NCBI GenBank assembly: GCA_964572955.1
Contig: CAZNGY010000049.1
Coordinates: 1 to 11,771 of the forward strand
Source: UBA3775 sp964572955
GTDB taxonomy: Bacteria; Bacillota; Clostridia; Lachnospirales; Lachnospiraceae
DNA length: 11,771 nt
Direction of reading: 5' to 3'
Below the pieces are notes generated by a model, which was given only the letters and a program-made list of their open reading frames with translations, searched no databases and was not told where the DNA came from. The translations under genes were made by a program, and so were the position numbers. Shown here one piece after another: positions 1 to 6,368 of this stretch (positions within the stretch are counted from its first letter, which is position 1; every line of letters begins with the position of its first letter).

Positions 1-616
1 TGAAAAACGTAGGAATAAGACCTATAATTCCGGAAACCATAAACTGTATGCACGAGAGTCTTACCCCGTCACATAGCGGTGAGAAATGGTCAACCAGCAT
101 AATCTGTACCGCAAACATAAGTGCCGATATCATAAGTAGCGAGTCCGAAAGCTGAAGCCTTAATCCGTCACTCATGCACAAACTATATAATCCTGCCGCT
201 GTCAGAATTACCCCGATTACTATGTTCCAACCACATTTCTTATTAAAGAACAATCCCAGCAATGGCACTATTAATATATAACATGCCGTCAAAAAACCCG
301 CTTTTCCGGAACCGGAACCCATATAAATTCCGAGCTGCTGCAAATTTGTTGCCAGGCAAAGAGCCAGACCGCAAAGTACGCCGCCCTTTACCAGGACCTT
401 TTTTTCATCAACATTTCTTGGTTTTCTCCTGCTCAGTCCTATCCTGTCAAAAACTGCTATTGCAGGCACCAAAACCAACGAACCTATCAGGGAACGTATA
501 CAATTAAAACTGTACGGTCCGATAAGGTCCCCGCCTTTGCTTTGTGCGACAAAGGCGACTCCCCATATCAGTGCCGTCAGTACAAGAAGTAATGAATTTC
601 TTAGTTCTTTCGACAT
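1..616 (-). CDS. EamA/DMT-family membrane transporter, C-terminal part off the left edge
   Basis: I translated this frame from ATG at 614-616 to the window edge: about 205 codons stay open, so the gene is partial. The protein begins MSKELRNSLLLVLTALIWGV, and a first membrane helix carrying ALIWG-F is typical of EamA-domain (drug/metabolite transporter superfamily) proteins. Several further hydrophobic helices follow, including one with GSGKAGFLTACYILIVPLLG, a pattern common in the first EamA repeat. Full-length family members are about 280-310 residues with ten helices, so roughly the last third is missing. The substrate cannot be told from sequence; family members export amino acids, metabolites or drugs. 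The start lies 7 bases after the GH5 stop codon and has no good Shine-Dalgarno sequence, so it is probably cotranscribed and translationally coupled with the GH5 gene. The family call is firm; the role is unknown. Confidence 0.85.
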   Translation of the reverse strand, partial: MSKELRNSLLLVLTALIWGVAFVAQSKGGDLIGPYSFNCIRSLIGSLVLVPAIAVFDRIGLSRRKPRNVDEKKVLVKGGVLCGLALCLATNLQQLGIYMGSGSGKAGFLTACYILIVPLLGLFFNKKCGWNIVIGVILTAAGLYSLCMSDGLRLQLSDSLLMISALMFAVQIMLVDHFSPLCDGVRLSCIQFMVSGIIGLIPTFF

Positions 617-623
617 AATTTAT

Positions 624-1823
624 CTATTTATATGATTCAAGCATTGCATTTAAAACTTCCGGATAGAAAATTTCAAGCTGTTCTCTGTCAATCATACCAA
701 AATTCTCTTCTCCGACTTTTGTACCACCGTTATCCCAAAGTATACATGCTATGCCGTTTTCCGCTGCCTTTCCCGTATATGCCTCTGCCCATGCAGTACG
801 CGCTTCCGTATTATCCTTATTTGTTGAACCAAACTCACCTATAACAACACCGACACCCTGGTCAATAAATTTCTGCTTGAGCTGATCCATAAAGTTAAGT
901 TCATTGTTTTTGCTTCCGTCCCAATCCGTATATCCGTTTGCATTCATCGCAAAGTCATATGGTGAATATGCATGTACCGAAACAATAATCCTGTTTGCAT
1001 CATCTCCCGGTGCAAAAAAGGCTGAATTTAAAGCATTCTGTGCTGAAGCACATATACTTGGAACCATAAGATATCTTGTTTTATTGTATCCATCTGATTC
1101 TCTGATAACATTTACAAACTGCTGATTAAGTTTATCAACACACTTAATTGCCTCAACACCATCTTTATCATTATCATTAAACCACCATTCCTTTGCGGTT
1201 CCCGCAAGTCTTGGCTCATTCATTGACTCAAAAATAAGATGCTCATCATAATTTTTGAAGTTTTCAGCAATCTGTGTCCATATGTTTGTAATGTATGCTT
1301 CCGCAGTTTCATAGTTTTCTTCCGTAGGATAATACACATCATTATCATGGTGAGCATTAATAATTACATAAAGTCCTGAGTCAAGCGACCAGTCAACAAC
1401 CTGAGTCACCCTGTTCATCCACTTTTCTTCGATATTACCTTCATCATCAAGATGATTGCTCCACGATACTGGAATTCTTATCGTCGTAAATCCCGAAGAA
1501 GCAACAAACTCGATAAGATCTTTTGTTGCCATAGGCTGACCCCATGACGTTTCTGACATAAGACCACTGCCTCCGGTTGCCTCTAAAGTATTTCCCAGAT
1601 TCCATCCAAGCTTCAATGAAGCCGCAAAATCCACCGGATTATCGGCAACTTCACCGCCTGTAAACCCTTTATCATCTGTTTCTCCGTCTCCGTTATTATT
1701 TACAGGAGCCTGTGTTGCCTTGTTATCAGATGAAGACTTTCCTGTTTCCCCTGAACAGCCCGTAATCATTCCGATTGACAATACTACTGCCGCAGCAGCT
1801 GCTGCAAGCCTTTTTAATTTCAT
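624..1823 (-). CDS. GH5 endo-beta-1,4-glucanase (cellulase or xyloglucanase), lipoprotein
   Basis: This is a secreted, membrane-anchored glycoside hydrolase family 5 enzyme that cleaves internal beta-1,4 links in cellulose, mixed glucan or xyloglucan. Residues 1-23 form a lipoprotein signal (MKLKRL, an Ala/Val core, then lipobox ITG-C with Cys23). A linker rich in S, T, N, D and G runs to about residue 60, and the catalytic barrel fills the rest to residue 399. Visible motifs are GWNLGNT (73-79), IRIPVSW, NAHHDN with His158/His159, FESMNEP with acid/base Glu203, VSVHAYSPYDFAM with His284, and VIGEFGS with nucleophile Glu330. The motif set resembles subfamily GH5_4, though that is inference. 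No carbohydrate-binding module is present. A start three codons upstream exists at 1832, but its ribosome site would lie only 1 base away, so 1823 is preferred. It lies 84 bases after the MFS gene and just before the DMT gene. Confidence 0.93.
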   Translation of the reverse strand: MKLKRLAAAAAAVVLSIGMITGCSGETGKSSSDNKATQAPVNNNGDGETDDKGFTGGEVADNPVDFAASLKLGWNLGNTLEATGGSGLMSETSWGQPMATKDLIEFVASSGFTTIRIPVSWSNHLDDEGNIEEKWMNRVTQVVDWSLDSGLYVIINAHHDNDVYYPTEENYETAEAYITNIWTQIAENFKNYDEHLIFESMNEPRLAGTAKEWWFNDNDKDGVEAIKCVDKLNQQFVNVIRESDGYNKTRYLMVPSICASAQNALNSAFFAPGDDANRIIVSVHAYSPYDFAMNANGYTDWDGSKNNELNFMDQLKQKFIDQGVGVVIGEFGSTNKDNTEARTAWAEAYTGKAAENGIACILWDNGGTKVGEENFGMIDREQLEIFYPEVLNAMLESYK

Positions 1824-1833
1824 AATAACCATG

Positions 1834-1839
1834 TCCTTT
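1834..1839 (-). promoter_or_regulatory. Ribosome binding site that decides the GH5 start
   Basis: AAAGGA on the minus strand lies 10 bases before the ATG at 1823 but only 1 base before the ATG at 1832. This favours the shorter protein beginning MKLKRL, which also gives a standard lipoprotein signal length. Confidence 0.6.
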
Positions 1840-1907
1840 CTCCGACCTTATATTTTATGGAAAACATCCCATACTTTACATAATAACTGTTGTTTATTGA
1901 AAATTCC

Positions 1908-3086
1908 TTAAACCTCACGTTTTCTGCACAATAAAATACCTGCAAAAAGAAGCACCGGGAAAATGACCGCCGCAAGTATTCCCATGCGAAGATTTCCTCC
2001 CATTTTATCAGAAACAAATCCAGCAAGAGTAGGGCCTGCTGAACATCCTATATCTCCACCAAGTGCCAAGAGGGCAAACATTACCGTACCGCCTCTCTTT
2101 ATTGACGCTGCCGCTCTGCTGAAAGTACCTGGCCACATTATGCCGACTGACAGTCCTGTCATTGCACAACCGGCAAGTCCAACTACCGGGTTCGGAATAA
2201 GTGCAATGCAAAGATATGTTGCCATGCACATGAGACAGCTTGCCAACATAAACCTGTCCAAATCTATCCTGTCACCATATTTACCGTAAAAAGATCTGGA
2301 AATCCCCATCATAACCGCAAAAGACATCGGACCTGCCAAATCTCCTATTGTTTTTGTTACTCCGAGTCCGTTTTCGGCAAAAAGCGATGCCCACTGGCTC
2401 ACCGCCTGTTCACTTGCTCCTGCACATACCATCATGACAAAAAGAATCAGAAAGTATCTGTTTTTTAGAAGTTCGGCAAATCCACAGCCTCTCTCTCCAT
2501 TTTCCACAACAGGTGCAAGCGGAACCGTTGCAAACGAAAACATATTGCAGATTGGCACCAATGCCCATATCCCTGCCAGTATTCTCCAGTTTTCAATTCC
2601 GAAAAGCGAAAAAAATACAGTAGAGAGCAGTACTACCCCAACATGTCCCCAACAGTAAAACGAATGAAGCATACTCATTGTTTTTTCTTTATTGTCTGAA
2701 GGACATGATTCAACCACCGGACTTACAAGAACCTCCAACAGACCTCCGCCAACCGCATATATCATTACAGGTATAAGAATTCCCAGAAAATGATCAGACA
2801 TCAGATCCGGTAAAAACGTAAGCATCACAAGACCTGCTGCTGAAAACGCATGTGCAATCATCATTGAAGCCCTGTAACCTATCTTATCCACAAATAATGC
2901 CGAAACAAGGTCAATTATCAACTGTATACCAAAGTTAAATGTTACCAGAAGGGTAATATCAGACAGCGGAATTCCGTAACTGCTTTTAAAAGTCAAAAAT
3001 AAAAGAGGTACAAAATTGTTTATAATCGCCTGAATAATATACCCAAAAAAACACGCTCTTATTGTCTTGTCATAACTTCTTTTCAT
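1908..3086 (-). CDS. Major facilitator superfamily transporter, 12 helices, substrate unknown
   Basis: The 392-residue length and regular spacing of about twelve hydrophobic segments fit an MFS secondary transporter. The loop between helices 2 and 3 reads VDKIGYR (66-72), a degenerate form of the MFS motif A (G-x-x-x-D-R/K-x-G-R-R). A central basic and polar stretch around residues 195-210 (ENGERGCGFAELLKNRY) separates the two halves, and the C-terminus ends in a short basic tail (CRKREV). A GGAGG ribosome site lies 8 bases before the ATG. The architecture resembles the FucP/sugar-type MFS branch, but no substrate-defining residue can be named, so sugar transport is only a guess. It follows pdxT after 65 bases, with a candidate promoter of its own in the gap. 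The GH5 gene is downstream, so linkage to glycan use or to vitamin B6 are both possible. Confidence 0.88.
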   Translation of the reverse strand: MKRSYDKTIRACFFGYIIQAIINNFVPLLFLTFKSSYGIPLSDITLLVTFNFGIQLIIDLVSALFVDKIGYRASMMIAHAFSAAGLVMLTFLPDLMSDHFLGILIPVMIYAVGGGLLEVLVSPVVESCPSDNKEKTMSMLHSFYCWGHVGVVLLSTVFFSLFGIENWRILAGIWALVPICNMFSFATVPLAPVVENGERGCGFAELLKNRYFLILFVMMVCAGASEQAVSQWASLFAENGLGVTKTIGDLAGPMSFAVMMGISRSFYGKYGDRIDLDRFMLASCLMCMATYLCIALIPNPVVGLAGCAMTGLSVGIMWPGTFSRAAASIKRGGTVMFALLALGGDIGCSAGPTLAGFVSDKMGGNLRMGILAAVIFPVLLFAGILLCRKREV

Positions 3087-3115
3087 CCTGACAACCTCCG
3101 CAAAAAATTGCGCTT

Positions 3116-3145
3116 ATTGTACCACGGATGCCGGTCTGATGTCCA
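3116..3145 (-). promoter_or_regulatory. Candidate sigma-A promoter for the MFS-GH5-DMT genes
   Basis: On the minus strand TGGACA (-35, five of six consensus bases) and TACAAT (-10, five of six) are separated by 18 bases, with a TG two positions upstream of the -10 (extended -10 form). Transcription would start near 3109, about 22 bases before the MFS ATG. A dyad CGCAA-N4-TTGCG at 3099-3112 spans the predicted start site and could be an operator. Confidence 0.55.
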
Positions 3146-3151
3146 TGTAAG

Positions 3152-3733
3152 TTAAACGGATTTCATGTATTTTTTTACCATGTTTATAAAGTACGAATGT
3201 ATCACAGGCGATTCCGTAAGTTCCGGGTGAAATGCCGTTACAAGCTGGTTTTCCTGTCTTGCGGCAACTATCCTGCCGTCACACATTGAAAGAACCTTCA
3301 CATTTTCAGAAACCTTCTTTATATAAGGCGCCCTTATAAACCTCATCGGTACCTCGCCAAGTCCTCCGAAGTCACCCGAGGCTTCAAAACTGCCCAGCTG
3401 TCTGCCATAAGCATTTCTGACCACACAGATATCCATCGTAGCAAAATGTCTGCGTTCATCATTCTCAATTTCTCCTGCCAGCATAATAAGACCTGCACAT
3501 GTACCAAATACAGGAAGACCGGATTTGATTTTCTGTCGTAAAATATCATACATTCCAAGTTCTCTCACCAGTCTGCCAATAACCGTGCTTTCACCTCCGG
3601 GAATCACAAGACCATCGAAATCCTCACTCAAATCCTCTGCTTTTCTGATTTCAAAAACCGATGCACCAAGCTTCTCTAACATTGACTCATGTTCGATAAA
3701 AGCTCCCTGTACGGCCAAAACACCAATTCTCAT
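3152..3733 (-). CDS. pdxT: Pyridoxal 5'-phosphate synthase glutaminase subunit PdxT
   Basis: This is the class I glutamine amidotransferase half of PLP synthase. It hydrolyses glutamine and channels ammonia to PdxS in a 12+12 cytoplasmic complex. The family N-terminus is clear (MRIGVLAVQGAFIEH). PGGEST at 45-50 forms part of the glutamine site, FGTCAG holds nucleophile Cys79, and FHPEL gives His169 and Glu171 to complete the catalytic triad. The 193-residue length is normal for the family. The start ATG is 5 bases after the pdxS stop, with an AAGGTAGGG ribosome site inside the end of pdxS, so the two are a tightly coupled pair. No defect was seen. The MFS gene follows after a gap containing a promoter but no obvious terminator. 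Confidence 0.97.
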   Translation of the reverse strand: MRIGVLAVQGAFIEHESMLEKLGASVFEIRKAEDLSEDFDGLVIPGGESTVIGRLVRELGMYDILRQKIKSGLPVFGTCAGLIMLAGEIENDERRHFATMDICVVRNAYGRQLGSFEASGDFGGLGEVPMRFIRAPYIKKVSENVKVLSMCDGRIVAARQENQLVTAFHPELTESPVIHSYFINMVKKYMKSV

Positions 3734-3738
3734 AATCC

Positions 3739-4602
3739 CTACCTTTTCTGCATCAGAACCTTTATTTCATCCTCATTTATTCCGACCATGGCTTCTCCCA
3801 GATCTGCCGATAGTTCTGCTATCAGTGCTGCATCTTTGTAATTTGTTACCGCCTTAACAATGGCAGCTGCTCGCTTTGCCGGATTACCGGATTTAAAAAT
3901 TCCCGAACCTACAAAAACCCCTTCTGCTCCAAGCTGCATCATCAATGCCGCATCTGCCGGAGTAGCTACGCCGCCCGCAGCAAAATTAACAACAGGAAGC
4001 CTGCGATTATCATGTACATATTTGAGCAGATCATAAGATACCCCCATCTCTTTTGCATTATTATATAATTCATCTACTGCAAGGGAAGCAATCCTTCTGA
4101 TCTCACTGTTCATACTTCTCATATGTCTGACTGCCTGAACTACATCTCCTGTTCCCGGCTCTCCCTTTGTCCTTATCATTGATGCACCCTCGGAAATTCT
4201 TCTGAGTGCTTCTCCCAAATCTCTCGCTCCGCATACAAACGGAACCTTAAATGCAGTCTTATCAATATGATAAACATCATCAGCCGGAGAAAGCACCTCA
4301 CTCTCATCTATATAATCAATTTCAAGTGCCTCTAAAATCTGTGCCTCAACAAAGTGACCTATTCTTACTTTTGCCATAACCGGAATACTTACCGCTGCCT
4401 GAATCCCCTTAATCATGGCAGGATCACTCATTCTTGCAACACCTCCTGCTGCTCTTATGTCTGCCGGGATTTTTTCAAGTGCCATTACTGCACATGCACC
4501 TGCTTCTTCCGCAATTTTTGCCTGCTCCGGAGTTGTAACATCCATTATCACACCGCCCTTAAGCATTTTAGCAAGTTCACAATTAAGTTCATATCTTGAC
4601 AT
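3739..4602 (-). CDS. pdxS: Pyridoxal 5'-phosphate synthase lyase subunit PdxS
   Basis: PdxS builds PLP from ribose 5-phosphate, glyceraldehyde 3-phosphate and ammonia supplied by PdxT. It is a (beta/alpha)8 barrel assembled as a dodecamer, in the DXP-independent B6 route. The 287-residue protein has the near-invariant opening MSRYELN then LKGGVIMDV, with Asp21. AKVRIGH carries the first Schiff-base lysine, Lys78, and RTKGEPGTG carries the second, Lys146. FAAGGVATPADAA and VFVGSGIFKS form the phosphate-binding loops. The reading frame extends ten codons upstream to 4632, but AAAGGAGG lies 8 bases before the ATG at 4602, and homologues begin here, so the shorter start is chosen. It is the first gene of the pdxST operon and is divergent from pdxR across a 172-base regulatory gap. 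Confidence 0.97.
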   Translation of the reverse strand: MSRYELNCELAKMLKGGVIMDVTTPEQAKIAEEAGACAVMALEKIPADIRAAGGVARMSDPAMIKGIQAAVSIPVMAKVRIGHFVEAQILEALEIDYIDESEVLSPADDVYHIDKTAFKVPFVCGARDLGEALRRISEGASMIRTKGEPGTGDVVQAVRHMRSMNSEIRRIASLAVDELYNNAKEMGVSYDLLKYVHDNRRLPVVNFAAGGVATPADAALMMQLGAEGVFVGSGIFKSGNPAKRAAAIVKAVTNYKDAALIAELSADLGEAMVGINEDEIKVLMQKR

Positions 4603-4610
4603 ATTTATTA

Positions 4611-4618
4611 CCTCCTTT
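4611..4618 (-). promoter_or_regulatory. Strong ribosome binding site that decides the pdxS start
   Basis: AAAGGAGG on the minus strand sits 8 bases before the ATG at 4602. It falls downstream of the alternative ATG at 4632, which therefore cannot use it. Confidence 0.8.
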
Positions 4619-4646
4619 GTAATAAAAAACATACGGCATCTGAGCG

Positions 4647-4676
4647 CTTATAACAAAATACCGATTTTTATGGAAA
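4647..4676 (-). promoter_or_regulatory. Second candidate pdxST promoter, proximal
   Basis: On the minus strand TTTCCA (four of six -35 bases) and TATAAG (five of six -10 bases) are 18 bases apart and would start transcription about 40 bases before the pdxS ATG. It competes with the distal promoter at 4698-4726; I cannot tell which is used. Confidence 0.35.
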
Positions 4677-4697
4677 TTTTTCTTCGAAGTTGGTATC

Positions 4698-4739
4698 ATT
4701 ATATCTATATCTGGCATTGTTTAAATATTCAGTTTAAAT
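4698..4739 (-). promoter_or_regulatory. Distal pdxST promoter with probable PdxR operator
   Basis: The minus strand has a perfect TATAAT -10 at 4698-4703. The -35 position 17 bases upstream (4721-4726) is poor, matching only about two of six bases. Two exact direct repeats of GTTTAAAT (plus strand) lie at 4719-4726 and 4732-4739, one 13-base period apart. The first covers the -35 hexamer and the second sits just upstream. A perfect -10, weak -35 and repeats in this position are typical of an activator-dependent promoter. MocR-type PdxR proteins of Firmicutes are known to bind direct repeats in the pdxR-pdxST gap. PdxR binding here is inference. No convincing plus-strand promoter for pdxR itself could be assigned. 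Confidence 0.5.
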
Positions 4740-4774
4740 TATTTTTATAGGGTCAGATTAAAGGAGGACAATGT

Positions 4775-6250
4775 ATGTTTACCATGAATTTTACTGGTTC
4801 GGAACCGTTATACCGCCAACTTTATCAAAAAATAATCAGCCTCATAATGGAAGGCAAGCTGAAATCCGGAGAAAAACTGCCTTCAAAAAGGCAGCTCTCT
4901 GAACATATACACATAAGCATAAGAACCATTGAAACAGCCTATGATCAGCTTCTTGCAGAAGGTTATATTTATTCAAGACCCAAAAGCGGATATTACGTCA
5001 GTCCGATTGATCCCGGCCGGATACATATTGAAACCTTTGATTTACCGACTGATATTCCTGTTTCAGAAACATCCGATTACAAATATGATTTCAGGACCAA
5101 TTCATCAGACACCTCCAACTTCCCTTTTACCGTATGGTCAGGTCTTATGCGTGAAACTCTGAGAAATGAGGGCAGCCATATATTAAAACAAAAAGATCAT
5201 GCCGGACTGTACGAACTTCGTAAGGAAATATCACGCTACCTGAAATCATACAGAAACATTTCCGCTTCACCGGATCATATTATCGTAGGTGCCGGAAGTG
5301 AGTATCTTATAAATCTTGTGATTCAGCTGCTCTGCTTTCACAATAAAGGTACAGAACAAATCTTTGCAGTGGAAAATCCCGGATATCATAAAATCGCAAG
5401 CATACTTGCCGCAAATCGTATTAAAACAGAATATATCGCTATGGATTCTAAAGGAATGGATATTAATCTTCTCAAAACAGGCAACGCAAATGTCGTCCAC
5501 ATAACACCTTCCCATCACTTTCCTCTAGGAACCGTAATGCCGGTTGGACGACGTTACGAACTGCTTAACTGGGCGGCCGATACATCCTCTTATATAATTG
5601 AAGATGACTATGACAGCGAATTCAGGTACACAGGACACCCGATTCCTGCCCTTGAGTCACTGGATAAAAACGGAAGGGTCATTTATATAAACACTTTTGC
5701 CAAGAATCTTGCACCTTCACTGCGAATAAGCTATATGGTTCTTCCGGATTCACTTATTGAAACCTTCAATAAGTGTTTTTCATTTTATTCAAACACAGTA
5801 TCCGCGTTTGAACAGCATACCCTGGCACGATTTATGTCCGATGGACATTTTGAAAGATACATAAACCGGATGCGTCTCATATACAAACAGAAAATGGAAC
5901 TTATAACCGGATGTATTGCAGCTTCTCCCTTGGGAGAATACTGTGAAACTGCCAAATGTAATACCGGTCTGCATCTTCTTCTCACGGTAAAAAACGGTAT
6001 GTCAGAATCAGTTCTGATACAAAGGGCTGCTTCTGCCGGAATAAGCCTGAAAGGTATTTCCGAGTTTTATCACGGCAGTTACTCCGGTTATCCGATGATA
6101 ATTCTCGGTTTTGCAGGAATTAACACCGAATCCGTTCCTGATGCGGTCACGGCTCTTGCCGATGCATGGGAATATCAGCAACATTTACAAGAATTTTACA
6201 CCTCGTCAACAGCTTTATCCACTGACATAACGCTGTATGGGAAGATATAA
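4775..6250 (+). CDS. pdxR: MocR-type transcriptional regulator PdxR of vitamin B6 synthesis
   Basis: This is a GntR/MocR chimera. Residues about 8-78 form the winged helix (PLYRQLYQKI, then SGEKLPSKRQLSEHI and RTIETAYDQLLAEGYI), followed by a linker. From about 105 to 470 lies a fold-type I aminotransferase-like domain. In it, TPSHHFPLG (244-252), EDDYDSEFRY (276-285) and NTFAKNLAPSLRISY place the PLP-binding lysine at Lys310. Such proteins bind PLP but do not catalyse transamination; in Firmicutes PdxR activates pdxST when PLP is low and often represses itself. The position divergent from pdxS strongly supports the specific name over other MocR proteins. AGGAGG lies 7 bases before the ATG, so the other ATG at 4771 is too close and out of frame. 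The length of 491 residues is typical. The GH127 gene follows after 118 bases on the same strand. Confidence 0.92.
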   Translation: MFTMNFTGSEPLYRQLYQKIISLIMEGKLKSGEKLPSKRQLSEHIHISIRTIETAYDQLLAEGYIYSRPKSGYYVSPIDPGRIHIETFDLPTDIPVSETSDYKYDFRTNSSDTSNFPFTVWSGLMRETLRNEGSHILKQKDHAGLYELRKEISRYLKSYRNISASPDHIIVGAGSEYLINLVIQLLCFHNKGTEQIFAVENPGYHKIASILAANRIKTEYIAMDSKGMDINLLKTGNANVVHITPSHHFPLGTVMPVGRRYELLNWAADTSSYIIEDDYDSEFRYTGHPIPALESLDKNGRVIYINTFAKNLAPSLRISYMVLPDSLIETFNKCFSFYSNTVSAFEQHTLARFMSDGHFERYINRMRLIYKQKMELITGCIAASPLGEYCETAKCNTGLHLLLTVKNGMSESVLIQRAASAGISLKGISEFYHGSYSGYPMIILGFAGINTESVPDAVTALADAWEYQQHLQEFYTSSTALSTDITLYGKI

Positions 6251-6271
6251 TTAAATCATCAATAAACATCT

Positions 6272-6312
6272 GTGCCGGTTCTTTTATCTAAGAGGCACTC
6301 TGAACATATAAT
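6272..6312 (+). promoter_or_regulatory. Candidate GH127 promoter with overlapping inverted repeat
   Basis: A perfect TATAAT lies at 6307-6312, but no good -35 is found 16-19 bases upstream (6284-6289 reads TTATCT). An inverted repeat, GTGCC (6272-6276) and GGCAC (6294-6298), with an inner CTT/AAG pairing at 6281-6283 and 6290-6292, covers the -35 zone. It is not followed by a T run, so it does not look like the pdxR terminator. It could be a site for the neighbouring AraC protein or another regulator. The weak -35 suggests activation is needed. Confidence 0.45.
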
Positions 6313-6320
6313 ATGATTTT

Positions 6321-6368
6321 GAAAGGGGGACGGCAGAATCATTTTTCAAAAAAGACTGCCTGAATGCC
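6321..6368 (+). promoter_or_regulatory. Distant ribosome binding site with looped-out hairpin before GH127
   Basis: The only strong ribosome site upstream of GH127 is AAAGGGGG at 6322-6329, 39 bases from the ATG at 6369, with no usable in-frame start at normal distance. Between them GGCAG (6332-6336) can pair with CTGCC (6356-6360), with further T/A pairing inside (6342-6345 with 6350-6353). Folding this 29-base segment would leave an effective spacing of 10 bases. This arrangement is seen directly in the sequence; its use in translation is inference. Confidence 0.45.

Noticed and set aside
262..507. Plus-strand frame of 81 codons near the left edge
   Set aside because: It is antisense to the clear EamA/DMT reading frame and has no ribosome site or family resemblance.
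4603..4632. Ten-codon N-terminal extension of pdxS
   Set aside because: The strong AAAGGAGG lies inside it, and PdxS homologues start at the MSRYELN position.
4701..4712. Tandem ATATCT repeat in the pdx gap
   Set aside because: It is two short A/T-rich copies overlapping the -10 and is easily explained by base composition.
6272..6298. Inverted repeat as a terminator for pdxR
   Set aside because: The stem is only 5 bp plus 3 bp and no T run follows, and a perfect -10 element lies just downstream, so a regulatory dyad is more likely.
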